Assembly (NCBI GenBank): GCA_028289605.1
Contig: JANQON010000002.1
Location: 62,001 to 126,000 of the forward strand
Length of the DNA stretch: 64,000 bases
Direction: 5' to 3'
From: Hyphococcus sp.
GTDB taxonomy: Bacteria > Pseudomonadota > Alphaproteobacteria > Caulobacterales > Parvularculaceae
The notes beneath the pieces were generated by a model. That model was not told the origin of the DNA. It searched no databases and saw nothing but the letters and a program-made list of their open reading frames with translations. Position numbers and translations under genes: made by a program. Below are positions 9,103-18,316 of the stretch, piece by piece; the stretch's first letter is position 1; each line of letters starts with the position of its first letter.

Positions 9103-10310
9103 TGGCTGCCGTGAGCGACAGAGAACTATCGGAATTCGCCGCGGATGCCGACGCCTGGTTTGCGGAGAACAATCCGCGCGATCCGGGTTTCATGCTGCCG
9201 CTGACATTTATGGAAGTTGGCACGGACGAACAGTTCGATTTCCTGCGTGCGTGGCAGCGCAAAGTCTATGAGGCGGGCTATCTGGGCGCCGCTTGGCCGT
9301 CGGAATATGGCGGCGGGGGTCTGCCGCAGGCCTTTCAGGACGCCGCGACGGCGGCGATGCGGAAACACAAATGTCCGATCATGCTCAACGCCATCGGCAT
9401 CAACTGGACCGGTCCGTTGCTGCTGGACATGGGGACGGAAGAGGACCGCCATAAATACATCAAAGGTATTTTGAGCGCGGAAGACATCTGGTGTCAGGGA
9501 TTCTCCGAGCCTGAGAACGGGTCCGACCTCGGCAACGCGCAGTTGAAGGCCGTGCGCGAAGGCGACGAATACGTGCTCAATGGTTCCAAGATTTGGACGA
9601 CGCAAGGCAACTACGCGAAATACATGATCCTGCTGGCGCGGACGAACCCGGACGCGCCCAACAAATACGCGGGCCTCTCATTCTTTCTGGCGCCGATGAA
9701 TATTCCGGGCGTCGAAACCCGCCCGATCCGAAAGCTTACAGGCGAATTCGGCTTCACACAGACGTTTTTTACAGACGCGCGCATACCCGCATCCTGTCTC
9801 ATGGGCGAGGAGGGGCAGGGCTGGCTCGTCGCCATGCGCACCCTTGAATATGAACGCGGCGCCCGGGCCGGACAGGCCGGCGGCTACATCATGACGGAGT
9901 TTGACGCATTTCAGATCGTCGATCTGGCGCGGCGGGCGACGCGGGCGGGCGCGCCGGCGATTGAAGACCCGGTGTTGCGCGACAGACTTGTCGACTTTGT
10001 CATTGAGGCTCAGGGACTAAAGCTCTGCAAACAGCGCGGTGCAATCGCGCCGCTTAACCAAGAACGGCCCATGGGCCTGGCGCTCTCCAACAAGGTCATG
10101 TGGACGGAATTCATCCGTCGCCTCAACGAATTTGCGATGACGCTGACCGGCGCCGCCGGCGGTTATTACGCCGGCGACGCCAATGCTGTTGACGAAGGAC
10201 TATGGGCGCGGGGCTATCTTAATGCGTTCTCCGCGACGATCGGCGGCGGCACGTCCGAGGTCCAACGAAACATTGTCGGCGAGCATGTGCTCGGCCTGCC
10301 CAAGAAGTAG
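9102..10310 (+). CDS. Acyl-CoA dehydrogenase, large type
   Basis: This 402-residue FAD-dependent acyl-CoA dehydrogenase introduces a double bond into acyl-CoA. Seen: the FAD/substrate segments CQGFSEPENGSDL and KIWTTQGNYA, and the C-terminal IGGGTSEVQRNIVGE that closes the FAD site. It pairs with a smaller acyl-CoA dehydrogenase immediately downstream (five-base gap). Such long/short adjacent pairs form heteromeric FadE enzymes in actinobacterial steroid degradation and in similar proteobacterial operons, so a heteromer is plausible but inferred. Confidence 0.92.
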   Translation: MAAVSDRELSEFAADADAWFAENNPRDPGFMLPLTFMEVGTDEQFDFLRAWQRKVYEAGYLGAAWPSEYGGGGLPQAFQDAATAAMRKHKCPIMLNAIGINWTGPLLLDMGTEEDRHKYIKGILSAEDIWCQGFSEPENGSDLGNAQLKAVREGDEYVLNGSKIWTTQGNYAKYMILLARTNPDAPNKYAGLSFFLAPMNIPGVETRPIRKLTGEFGFTQTFFTDARIPASCLMGEEGQGWLVAMRTLEYERGARAGQAGGYIMTEFDAFQIVDLARRATRAGAPAIEDPVLRDRLVDFVIEAQGLKLCKQRGAIAPLNQERPMGLALSNKVMWTEFIRRLNEFAMTLTGAAGGYYAGDANAVDEGLWARGYLNAFSATIGGGTSEVQRNIVGEHVLGLPKK

Positions 10311-10315
10311 GGTCC

Positions 10316-11437
10316 ATGGAAAATCTCGGAACAATCGGCTTTTCAGAAGAGCAGGCGGACCTCATGGAGGCTGCAACGCGCTTCTGCCGCGAAAAATCGC
10401 CCATGGACAAAGTCCGAAGCCTGATGGAAACGGAATCGGGGTTTGACGAATCCGTCTGGGACGAGATTGCGGGCCTTGGCTGGCTCGGGGTTGCGATTCC
10501 TGAAGACTATGGCGGCGTCGGGTTATCGCTGGCGGAGGTTGCGCCCCTGGCGGAGGCCATGGGCCGGTCCATGATGGCTGGCCCGTTCCTGGCGACGACG
10601 TTGGCGTCCCAGGCCATTCTCTCTGCCGGAACTGAAGACCAGAAAAAAGAACTCTTACCGAAGATCGTCGAAGGCGAGGTCGCCTCCCTGGCGTTGACAG
10701 AGGCCTCCGGCGACTGGCGGCTCGATCGGATTGACGCACGCGCGGAGCGTGACGGAGACAATCTCGTCCTGTCGGGCGTCAAACGATTTGTATCGGATGC
10801 GCGCGCCGCCCGCTGGGTCGTCGTTTCCGTCGTTCACAACGGCAAACCGGCGTTGGCGTTGTTGTCGGGTGCGCACCTGACGGATGAAAACTGCCGACGC
10901 GAAAAGATCATCGACGAAACCAAGCGGACGTATGAACTGACGCTCGACGGGATGCGCATACCGGCGACCGCGTTGCTTGATCAGGACAAAACGCCCGCCG
11001 CACTTGTCCATATCGATCTCGCCGCCAATCTTCTCGCCAGCGCGGAGATGGCGGGCGCAGCCGCCGCATGTATCGATTACACGATTGATTATCTGCAGAC
11101 GCGGAAACAGTTCGGCCGCACCATCGGCTCGTTTCAGGCGCTGAAGCATCCGACGGTTAATGCGTATACCGCCTATGAACAGGCGCGCAGCCATCTCTAC
11201 GCCGCCGCACACTCATTCGGTGATCAAGGAGCGGGAGAGATCGCAACCCGTATGGCGAAGGTCGAGACGCTGAAAGCGCTCACCTTCGCGGCCGATCGAT
11301 CGATCCAGTTTCACGGCGGGTTCGGTTTTACCTGGGATTGCCACGCGCAGCTTTACCGCCGCCGGGCCGCGTTTCACGCGTCCCAGTTCGGCGATGAGGC
11401 CTGGCACAAGAAACGGCTGGCGGAGTTGTTATTTTAG
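10316..11437 (+). CDS. Acyl-CoA dehydrogenase, partner type
   Basis: This 373-residue acyl-CoA dehydrogenase family protein has the usual order of N-terminal helical, middle beta and C-terminal helical domains. Seen: the N-terminal FSEEQADLMEAA, LGWLGVAIPEDYGG, the C-terminal RKQFGRTIGSFQALKH and FHGGFGFTWD, which resemble the second subunit of heteromeric FadE pairs. The middle domain is less conserved than in its upstream partner: ALTEASGDWRL replaces the usual TEPxxGSD segment. That suggests one subunit may bind FAD only partly. It is the last gene of the block and converges on folD. Confidence 0.88.
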   Translation: MENLGTIGFSEEQADLMEAATRFCREKSPMDKVRSLMETESGFDESVWDEIAGLGWLGVAIPEDYGGVGLSLAEVAPLAEAMGRSMMAGPFLATTLASQAILSAGTEDQKKELLPKIVEGEVASLALTEASGDWRLDRIDARAERDGDNLVLSGVKRFVSDARAARWVVVSVVHNGKPALALLSGAHLTDENCRREKIIDETKRTYELTLDGMRIPATALLDQDKTPAALVHIDLAANLLASAEMAGAAAACIDYTIDYLQTRKQFGRTIGSFQALKHPTVNAYTAYEQARSHLYAAAHSFGDQGAGEIATRMAKVETLKALTFAADRSIQFHGGFGFTWDCHAQLYRRRAAFHASQFGDEAWHKKRLAELLF

Positions 11438-11440
11438 GCG

Positions 11441-12337
11441 TCAGTCAAGCGTCACGCCGTTTTGCCGCATCGCCGCTGTCAGCGTGTTTTGCATCAGCAT
11501 GGCGATGGTCATCGGACCGACGCCGCCGGGCACCGGCGTGATGAAGCCGGCGATTTTACTGGCTGCCGCAAAGTCGACATCGCCGACGAGTTTCGTTTTG
11601 CCGGCGCCCTTTTCCGGTGCGTCGACGCGATTGATGCCGACGTCAATGACACAGGCGCCGGGTTTCACCCAATCGCCCTTGACCATCTCCGGCCGGCCGA
11701 CCGCGGCGACAAGAATGTCCGCATCTCGGGCGAGCGCCGGCAGGTCGCGCGTCCGGCTATGGGCGATCGTGACGGTGCAGTTTTCCGCAAGGAACAATTG
11801 CGCCGCGGGCTTGCCGACTATGTTGGATCGACCGATGATGACAGCGTGCCTGCCAGTCAGATCGCCCAACGCCTCTTTCGCCAGCAGAACAGAGCCGGCT
11901 GGGGTGCAAGGGATCAGCGCTTTTTCCAAAGCGCCGGCGCCGAGACGGCCCACATTGATTGGATGAAATCCGTCCACGTCTTTTTCCGGGTCAACGAGTT
12001 CGATAATTTTGTCTTCATCGACCTGTTGCGGCAACGGCAGTTGGACGAGAATGCCGTTGACGGTCTTGTCCGCATTGAGCTTATCGACGATGTCGACAAC
12101 GTCGCGCTCCGATGCGTCGCCGGGCAGTGTTTCTTGAATAGACTGAAACCCGATTTTCTTAGCCGTCTTTCCCTTGTTGCGCACATAGACCGCGCTTGCC
12201 GGGTCGTCGCCGACAAGTACGACCGCCAAGCAGGGCGGGGCGCCGACGGCGTTCTTGTAAGCCGCGCACTTTCCGACCAACGCGTCGGTGATGCGTGCGG
12301 CTATCGCCTTGCCATCGATGGTCTCAGCCTGGTTCAC
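11441..12337 (-). CDS. folD: Methylenetetrahydrofolate dehydrogenase / cyclohydrolase
   Basis: This 298-residue bifunctional one-carbon enzyme interconverts 5,10-methylene-, methenyl- and 10-formyl-tetrahydrofolate. Seen: the catalytic Y51-x3-K55 in [26 protein letters not shown], the NADP-binding GRSNIVGKP, and the C-terminal [11 protein letters not shown] placed the start at GTG 12337, which has GAGGAA about eight bases upstream and gives the standard N-terminus; a longer version from TTG 12382 would add fifteen unconserved residues. It is convergent with the acyl-CoA dehydrogenase and read in the same direction as the rhomboid gene. Confidence 0.95.
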   Translation of the reverse strand: MNQAETIDGKAIAARITDALVGKCAAYKNAVGAPPCLAVVLVGDDPASAVYVRNKGKTAKKIGFQSIQETLPGDASERDVVDIVDKLNADKTVNGILVQLPLPQQVDEDKIIELVDPEKDVDGFHPINVGRLGAGALEKALIPCTPAGSVLLAKEALGDLTGRHAVIIGRSNIVGKPAAQLFLAENCTVTIAHSRTRDLPALARDADILVAAVGRPEMVKGDWVKPGACVIDVGINRVDAPEKGAGKTKLVGDVDFAAASKIAGFITPVPGGVGPMTIAMLMQNTLTAAMRQNGVTLD

Positions 12338-12421
12338 GTGCGTGAATTCCTCATTCCGCGCTTGTTTTTCAATGTCTGGCAAGTTTGCACCGTCAATTCA
12401 AGACGCGCGGGATGGGTTTGC

Positions 12422-13018
12422 TCAGCTGAATGCCCGGGCGATCACGTCCGGGCGCATGGCGAGCGTCAGAACGACGCCGGCGAGCGCCCCCGCCAGATGA
12501 CTTTCGTGCGCGATGCGAGATCCGGTGCGATTCATCATGCCGGCGGAAACGGCGATGAAAAACACGCCGTAAAGGACTGCCGGAATTGGAATAGGCAAGA
12601 ACAATATGTAGATCGGCTCGAACGGGAAGAAGACGCAGAAGGCGAGGACGATTCCAGCGACGCCGTCGGAAGCGCCGAGCGAGGTGTAGGCGAGATTTCG
12701 CCGATTGACGTAGAACGAGACGATACCGCTCGCCATCACCGCGCCAAAATAAATGACGAGAAAACCGTCGACGCCGAGGATCCGTTCAACGACCGGGCCG
12801 AAAAACAGGAGCGTCAGCATGTTGAAGATCAGGTGAAAATACCCGCCATGCAGGAAGGACGATGTGAAAACCCGGTAATGCTGTTTGTGGCGCATCACCG
12901 ACTCCACGTTAAACGCAAAATTCGCCGCGAAACTGCGGTCAACATTCAGAGCGTAAAGACTGGCGATAACGTTTGCGACAATGAGCGCGTATGTTGCTGG
13001 GGCCGTCGGCATGTCCAT
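12422..13018 (-). CDS. Rhomboid-family intramembrane serine protease
   Basis: This 198-residue membrane protein has about six hydrophobic segments. The active site is visible: Ser117 in LGASDGVAG, His174 in HESHLAGALAG, and the oxyanion set H57-x4-H62-x3-N66 in HGGYFHLIFNM, with the same spacing as in GlpG. The residue after the serine is Asp instead of the usual Gly (GASD rather than GASG), which is unusual but leaves the nucleophile intact. It cleaves transmembrane segments of unknown substrates. It lies upstream of folD on the same strand with an 84-base gap. Confidence 0.9.
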   Translation of the reverse strand: MDMPTAPATYALIVANVIASLYALNVDRSFAANFAFNVESVMRHKQHYRVFTSSFLHGGYFHLIFNMLTLLFFGPVVERILGVDGFLVIYFGAVMASGIVSFYVNRRNLAYTSLGASDGVAGIVLAFCVFFPFEPIYILFLPIPIPAVLYGVFFIAVSAGMMNRTGSRIAHESHLAGALAGVVLTLAMRPDVIARAFS

Positions 13019-13043
13019 GACACTGATCCTCGGGCCTTATCGG

Positions 13044-13337
13044 CTAAGCGGTTTCGGCTTCCGCAGGGCTGAGCGTCTTCATGGCGAGCGCATGAACCGG
13101 TCCGGCGAGTTCTTCGCGCAGAATGTCGTTAACGAGACGTTGCCGTGCGACCCTCGGCTTGCCCTCGAAAACCGCCGCTACAATGAACAACCGGAAATGC
13201 GACTCGCCCCCCCCGGGCGACCCGGCGTGGCCGGCATGCAGATGCGACTCATCGGCTATGTCGAGCCGAGCGGGCTTGAGCGCCTTTTCAAGCTTCTGTT
13301 TGATCGCGTCTGCGACGGGAGAGTGAGAGCCGGACAT
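13044..13337 (-). CDS. BolA family protein
   Basis: This 97-residue protein matches the small BolA/YrbA fold: an N-terminal helix (VADAIKQKLEKAL), a histidine-bearing loop (ADESHLHAGHAG) and HFRLFIVAAVFEGKPRVARQ leading to a second helix. BolA proteins work with monothiol glutaredoxins in iron-sulfur cluster trafficking. The start was set at ATG 13337 rather than an upstream frame extension that is not BolA-like; the ribosome-binding site is weak. A divergent J-domain gene lies next to it, an arrangement often seen in alphaproteobacteria. Confidence 0.9.
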   Translation of the reverse strand: MSGSHSPVADAIKQKLEKALKPARLDIADESHLHAGHAGSPGGGESHFRLFIVAAVFEGKPRVARQRLVNDILREELAGPVHALAMKTLSPAEAETA

Positions 13338-13414
13338 AAGCGACCGAGGACATCGCATATTCCGGCTGTCTGTCAAGATTGTATCGGTTTTCGCGTCGCA
13401 CCATATTAGCCGGC

Positions 13415-14059
13415 ATGTCTAAAGAGAGTTACAAACCGCGCCTCGGATTTGACATCCGCGTCAAGCCGCCCGGGAAACAGAGCAAGAAGAAGGCGGCCCC
13501 CGCCAACGCGGATCCCGGCGACCGACGCTGCGAATGGGAGGGCTGCAACGAGCCCGCCGCCTGCAGTCTGCCCAAGAGCCCCCGAAACCCGCGCGAGCGG
13601 GTGTGGTATTGCCTCGCCCATGCGCGCGAGCACAACAAAAACTGGAACTATTTTGACGGCATGAGCGATGCCGAAGCCAAGGCCGCCCGCGAAGCCAACA
13701 TTTACGGCGACCGCCCAACCTGGTCGATGGGCAAAAACGACCGGGCTCGGGCGGCGGCGAAAACCCGCGGTCCCGCTGACATGGAAGACGCCTTCGGCGT
13801 CATCTCCGAAGAGGCGAAAGCCAGGGCCCAGGCTCGCGGCGCCTACCGGAACGGCAAGCGCCTGTCGAAGTTGCAGGAAAAGGCCTATGAGACCCTGGCG
13901 CTGCCCCACACGGCGTCGGCGGGCGAGATCCGCCGCCGCTACGCTGAGCTGGTGCGACGCTTCCACCCGGATTCCAATGATGGCGATCGCGGGGCGGAGG
14001 CGCAACTCGCCGAAGTCGTGAAGGCGCACACGATCCTCAAGAAAGCCGGTCATTTGTAG
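13415..14059 (+). CDS. J-domain (DnaJ-like) protein
   Basis: This 214-residue protein has a C-terminal J domain of about 60 residues with the HPD motif at 184-186 (FHPDSND), which stimulates Hsp70 ATPase. The N-terminal half contains a Cys/His-rich stretch (RCEWEGCNEPAAC, then YCLAHAREHNKNWNYF) that could bind a metal. The middle is Arg/Lys/Ala rich. The start was set at ATG 13415 (MSKESYKPRL) rather than an upstream extension. It is divergent from the BolA gene. Its Hsp70 partner and client are unknown. Confidence 0.9.
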   Translation: MSKESYKPRLGFDIRVKPPGKQSKKKAAPANADPGDRRCEWEGCNEPAACSLPKSPRNPRERVWYCLAHAREHNKNWNYFDGMSDAEAKAAREANIYGDRPTWSMGKNDRARAAAKTRGPADMEDAFGVISEEAKARAQARGAYRNGKRLSKLQEKAYETLALPHTASAGEIRRRYAELVRRFHPDSNDGDRGAEAQLAEVVKAHTILKKAGHL

Positions 14060-14191
14060 CCTTATCCCGGCCGGATCGGCTTCTTTCGCGGGCGCTGGAG
14101 ATCGGGCGCCGGAAAAGCTTGAAAGAAGCGACCATTCGCGCGACTGTCCGCCGCCATTTGTTCGATATCCAAAGAGAGAAGCCAGGGCCCG

Positions 14192-15181
14192 ATGCCTGTA
14201 ATTTCCGACGAAAAATTCCCTGAAAAGCCCGGAAAAATGGTCGCCGCGAGCGATCTGTTCGGGGTGGACGCCGAGTTTGACGTGCCGGCCTTCAGCGAAC
14301 CCAATGAGTACGTGCCGCCGGTCGATCCGGCCTATCGGTTTGATCCGGACACGACGCTGTCCATCCTCGCCGGTTTTACGTTCAATCGCCGGGTCATGGT
14401 CCAGGGGTTTCACGGCACCGGAAAGTCCACCCACATTGAACAGGTGGCCGCGCGTCTCAACTGGCCGTGCATTCGCATCAATCTCGACAGCCATGTCAGC
14501 CGGATCGACCTCATCGGCAAAGATGCGATCGTTGTCGAGAACGGCGTTCAGGTCACAGCATTCAAAGAGGGCATGCTGCCGTGGGCCTTTCAGCGTCCGG
14601 TCGCGCTTGTTTTTGACGAGTATGACGCAGGGCGTCCCGATGTCATGTTCGTCATCCAGCGCGTGCTTGAAGCTGAGGGCCGCCTTACGCTGCTCGACCA
14701 GAACAAGGTGCTGACGCCGAACCCGTGGTTCCGGCTTTTTGCAACGACAAATACGATTGGCCTCGGCGATACGACCGGTCTTTATCACGGTACGCAACAG
14801 ATCAATCAGGGTCAGATGGACCGATGGTCGATTGTCACGACGCTGAACTACCTGGACCACGACGAAGAAGCGAAAATCGTGATTGCGAAAGCGCCCGTTT
14901 ATGATTCTGAGGAGGGACGGCAGGCGATTGACGCTATGGTGCGCGTCGCCGATATGACCCGCAACGCTTTTATCGCCGGCGATATCTCCACGGTGATGAG
15001 CCCGCGAACGGTCATCACCTGGGCGCAAAACGCGGAAATCTTTCAGAACATCGGCTATGCGTTCCGGGTAACGTTCCTGAACAAGTGCGATGAGCTGGAG
15101 CGGCCCACTGTCGCTGAGTTTTATCAACGCGCATTTGGCGAAGACCTCCCCGAAGCCGCGCCGGAAGTGAGCGTGGCCTAA
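14192..15181 (+). CDS. cobS: Cobaltochelatase subunit CobS
   Basis: This 329-residue AAA+ ATPase subunit of the aerobic cobalt chelatase inserts Co2+ into hydrogenobyrinic acid a,c-diamide together with CobN and CobT. Seen: Walker [10 protein letters not shown] at about 72-80, Walker [10 protein letters not shown] near 150, and the N-terminal [12 protein letters not shown] segment of alphaproteobacterial CobS. In most alphaproteobacteria cobT follows directly; here a strong terminator comes immediately after the stop, so cobT must be elsewhere or absent. Confidence 0.95.
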   Translation: MPVISDEKFPEKPGKMVAASDLFGVDAEFDVPAFSEPNEYVPPVDPAYRFDPDTTLSILAGFTFNRRVMVQGFHGTGKSTHIEQVAARLNWPCIRINLDSHVSRIDLIGKDAIVVENGVQVTAFKEGMLPWAFQRPVALVFDEYDAGRPDVMFVIQRVLEAEGRLTLLDQNKVLTPNPWFRLFATTNTIGLGDTTGLYHGTQQINQGQMDRWSIVTTLNYLDHDEEAKIVIAKAPVYDSEEGRQAIDAMVRVADMTRNAFIAGDISTVMSPRTVITWAQNAEIFQNIGYAFRVTFLNKCDELERPTVAEFYQRAFGEDLPEAAPEVSVA

Positions 15182-15184
15182 GAA

Positions 15185-15211
15185 AAACCCCGCATCGGTG
15201 ATGCGGGGTTT
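15185..15211. terminator. Bidirectional rho-independent terminator after cobS
   Basis: A perfect 12-bp stem is formed by AAACCCCGCATC (15185-15196) and GATGCGGGGTTT (15200-15211) with a GGT loop. The A-run before it gives a U-run on the opposite strand. It starts four bases after the cobS stop and faces the convergent lipoprotein gene, so it can end both transcripts. Confidence 0.93.
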
Positions 15212-15244
15212 CCTAGGATAGTGTAAAGGCGCGTCTTTGCTTGC

Positions 15245-15895
15245 CTATTGAACCTTTTTGCGATGATACGCGCTGTCGCTATCGCGATCGCAACAGTTGG
15301 CGAAAACCCCGCCTACGGATTGTGAGCAATCACAGCGTTCTTTTTTGTTGAGGTACGCACCCCGGCGGCTATAGCGGCCGGTGCGATTGATCAAATCGCG
15401 TTTCACCTCCGCTTCGATCTCACGAAGCTCGCGAGCGAGATCCGCAAAATCATCGCGCGAGCGTTCCCAGCTCGAGAGTGTCGAGCGGCATTCGCCCTCG
15501 CTGTAAAAGTTGTTTTGCATGCAGCGCGAATAGGCGCGGCAGCTTGAAGTTACGTTTCGGTAAGCGGCGTCAATTTCGCCATCAAAGCGATTAACGCGCG
15601 ACACATAGTATCTGGAATTGCCGCCGTTTGACTGATACTCGTCGTGTCGCTTGTCGACATCGGCGAATAATTCCTGCCGAAGCCGGTCAATTCGAACGCG
15701 CAAGTCATCCGTTTGCGTGGCAAGGGAGTCGACGTCACAAATATCGTTGACTTCCGGCGACGCCGGCGCAGCCAGATTGGCGGCATTCATTCCCGCGGGA
15801 GATTCACCGCCTAACCGGCCGATATAAACCGGAACCTTTTTCGTGCAGCCGGCGGCGATCGCCATCAATACAGTTATCAAGATTAACCGACGCAT
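15245..15895 (-). CDS. Cys-rich lipoprotein of unknown function
   Basis: This 216-residue protein starts MRRLILITVLMAIAAGC, a classic lipoprotein signal with lipobox IAAGC and modified C17. ATG 15895 follows GGGAG and excludes an 18-residue extension. The mature part is charged, predicted largely helical (a segment of heptad-like Arg/Glu around 60-90) and contains about ten cysteines: NDICDV, SSCRAYSRC, GECRS, ERCDCSQS and ANCCDRD. It is probably disulfide-bonded in the periplasm. It begins 35 bases after the stop of the upstream membrane protein gene on the same strand, so the two are likely an operon. I do not recognise a family. Confidence 0.75.
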   Translation of the reverse strand: MRRLILITVLMAIAAGCTKKVPVYIGRLGGESPAGMNAANLAAPASPEVNDICDVDSLATQTDDLRVRIDRLRQELFADVDKRHDEYQSNGGNSRYYVSRVNRFDGEIDAAYRNVTSSCRAYSRCMQNNFYSEGECRSTLSSWERSRDDFADLARELREIEAEVKRDLINRTGRYSRRGAYLNKKERCDCSQSVGGVFANCCDRDSDSAYHRKKVQ

Positions 15896-15930
15896 ATTAA
15901 ATCTCCCTTCAGGGTTCGTCGTCGAATTCG

Positions 15931-18111
15931 TCACAGATTCGGCGTGCATGCTTCTCCAACCGGCTCAAGCCGGTCGAGATAAAAGTCGTTTAGCTGGAGT
16001 TCTTCGCGGATCCTTATCCAGCGCTCGCTCGGCGATAGAGAACCATAAAGCTCAACCAGCCTTACAGCAGGCGGATGGCGGCGATTCGCCGCCTCTTCGA
16101 GCCAGGAGTCGGCCCGAGCGATATTCTCGACATTGCCGCAAAGCCTGTAGCTCGCGACGATGGTTCCGGTGCCGTATACCAGCGAGAGATTATACATCGC
16201 GTCTTCGTTGCCGCGATCAGCTGCTTTCGACAGCCAGTTGATGCCGCGATCCGTATTCTGAACAACACCGAGGCCGGCCAAATACATAATTCCCAGCGTG
16301 TTTGTCGATTTCAGATCGGAGTGGGTCTCTGCGGCGCTGCAAATGAGATACACAGTTTCAATCGGCGTTAAGTCGCCGGTTTCGTTAAACCCGAGTTCGC
16401 GTTGGAATCGGCGCACTGCTTCGCGCGTCGAAGGACCATAGCGACCGTCAATCGCGCCGGAATAATGTCCCTTTGCGCGCAGCGCCCGCTGTCTTGAGGG
16501 CAAGTCGATGATCTCGCCGCCTTCCGGATTGTTGTAGTAGCCGCGCGAGATTCGGGCGAGAGATGTCGGCGTGTACTCACAGGTCAGGTTCAGCACCGCC
16601 AAGCGCTTTCCTGCGAGCACAGCGTATTCCGACTGGCATTCGCGGCCGATCTGTATCGCCCGTTCAAGCCGGTTGCGCGCGTTTACGGTGCGCCCCACCG
16701 CCATGTCGGCTTCGCCGAGATTGAATTGGCGTTTCGCTTCATCATTACAGGCGATGACGCTGTAGCGGCGGTCTTCCGCGTCATCATTCCAGCGGTCGAT
16801 GCATTCTTCGTAGTTGTCATCTCCCGGGACGCCGCAGTCATGTTCGAAGGCGCCGGGCGTGGTTCGGGTTCCTTCGGGCACCGAACCGCCGGGATTATTG
16901 CGATAGGCCGGCGACGCGCTCCTCCTGCCGCCTCGCCCGAAACCCGCCCGATCTGGGAACAACCGGTCCAGCGCCGACCGTCGCGAGCGGCCGGTTGAGG
17001 ACTTGGCGCCGATTTCGTCGATCAGATCTCGAAACGTCGGCACTTGAATAGAAAGTGAAAAGGCGCCGCTTTCGTCGACGTAATAGTCAAATTCGTCGCA
17101 GTCGGCGTCGTTATAGTCATGTCCTTCTTCGTCGCAGGGATGACCGCCGTCCCAGACCTCGAGTTCCTCCTCATATTGGATCGACGACAAATTCGTATAA
17201 AGATCTGTCAGGTCGTCGAACACATTCTCCAGATGCTCGCGATTGCAATAGGCGTCCTGGCTGGCGTAGCCGCGGCGCTTGGTGTAGCGCTCGGACAATT
17301 CCTTCAGTTGGGCGTTGGCGCGCACCTTGAGTGTCTTTTCCCGGTCCGCGGTGAAGCTATAGTGGTTCGCGGTTTCCTCGCGCCATTCATAGGCTGATGG
17401 AAGGCCGCAGATCGACGCCATTTGGAAGTGAATGTAAGCGAGGTTTTCCGCCTCCTCCTGGCGCGGCCAAACGTAGTTCTTGGGCTTTTTGAAGCGCAGT
17501 TCAGTGCGCATCTTTTTGGCGATCCTGAACGCGTCTTTTCCAAGATAGTACTGACCCAGCCGTTCAAGACCTTCATCGCCGTTGATTTCGTGCAAAGCGA
17601 TGAAGCGCTGATACAACGCCTCATAATCCGCCGACGGGACATTCAACGAGGTGTAAAGTCGAAATGCGTTGGGGTGGCCGTTTGCAAGCGCCAAGTAGAA
17701 ATGCAGCGCCGCTTCGCTCTTTCGATTCAGTTCGTCGCGTTCAAAGACGCCTAGATAAATGTGATCGGACGGATCGCCGATCAACGAGTCGGAAAGCGAT
17801 ATGGATTTGATCTTGCGTTCAACAACATGGCGCTTTTTAACTGCGCGCGTCCATGCCTCGAATACGCTTTCGTTTGCAGCGATCGAGCTGTGTTTCAAAC
17901 CGCGGGGATTGGCGCCGTAGTCGGCGCCGAATCTGAATGCGGCGAGTGTTACGACGACGGCGAACAGGATAACGATGAGAAACAGCGCCAGCCACAAAAT
18001 GGCGGCGACGAAGCTCGGTCGTCGTCTCGGCGGATGGACTATCTGGACGTCCGGGGCGTTCACCGAGTCGAATTTCCGACGAACGTTGTTACCCCTTGTA
18101 AACAACCCCAA
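15931..18111 (-). CDS. Membrane-anchored protein with peptidoglycan-binding domain and Sel1-like repeats
   Basis: This 726-residue protein has a short basic cytoplasmic N-terminus, one hydrophobic segment at about 33-60 (VAAILWLALFLIVILFAVVV), and a large periplasmic region. The middle is acidic and unlike any family I know. Near 520-590 there is a PG_binding_1-type domain (YSGAIDGRYGPSTREAVRRFQRELGF). After it come Sel1-like repeats (GIMYLAGLGVVQNTDRGINW and AMYNLSLVYGTGT). The start is TTG 18111, with AAGGGGG about six bases upstream. It is probably a cell-envelope scaffold acting with the lipoprotein encoded just downstream. Confidence 0.75.
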   Translation of the reverse strand: MGLFTRGNNVRRKFDSVNAPDVQIVHPPRRRPSFVAAILWLALFLIVILFAVVVTLAAFRFGADYGANPRGLKHSSIAANESVFEAWTRAVKKRHVVERKIKSISLSDSLIGDPSDHIYLGVFERDELNRKSEAALHFYLALANGHPNAFRLYTSLNVPSADYEALYQRFIALHEINGDEGLERLGQYYLGKDAFRIAKKMRTELRFKKPKNYVWPRQEEAENLAYIHFQMASICGLPSAYEWREETANHYSFTADREKTLKVRANAQLKELSERYTKRRGYASQDAYCNREHLENVFDDLTDLYTNLSSIQYEEELEVWDGGHPCDEEGHDYNDADCDEFDYYVDESGAFSLSIQVPTFRDLIDEIGAKSSTGRSRRSALDRLFPDRAGFGRGGRRSASPAYRNNPGGSVPEGTRTTPGAFEHDCGVPGDDNYEECIDRWNDDAEDRRYSVIACNDEAKRQFNLGEADMAVGRTVNARNRLERAIQIGRECQSEYAVLAGKRLAVLNLTCEYTPTSLARISRGYYNNPEGGEIIDLPSRQRALRAKGHYSGAIDGRYGPSTREAVRRFQRELGFNETGDLTPIETVYLICSAAETHSDLKSTNTLGIMYLAGLGVVQNTDRGINWLSKAADRGNEDAMYNLSLVYGTGTIVASYRLCGNVENIARADSWLEEAANRRHPPAVRLVELYGSLSPSERWIRIREELQLNDFYLDRLEPVGEACTPNL

Positions 18112-18316
18112 GGCTACCCCCCTTAAACGCGACGTATCGCGGACCCCCCGATAGCGTTAACTAAACATGTAACCTGCCGTTCTGACAAGTTTGTCTCGGG
18201 TTGCGGACGCCCAGATTCTGAGCGTTTTCATGCGACGCCAGCCCAGCGTCGCGCGAAGGCCACACTCGCAGCGGCGAAAAACTCCCCAAGTTTTCAACAG
18301 GATCGCCGCGTGATCG

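Noticed and set aside
11462-13072. A 536-codon open frame on the plus strand across folD and the rhomboid gene
   Set aside because: It is antisense to two well-recognised genes and crosses the gap between them; the composition is that of a shadow frame.
13406-15127. A 573-codon open frame on the minus strand opposite the J-domain and cobS genes
   Set aside because: It lies wholly antisense to two genes with intact motifs, and its translation is Arg-rich and low in motifs, as expected for the complement of GC-rich coding DNA.
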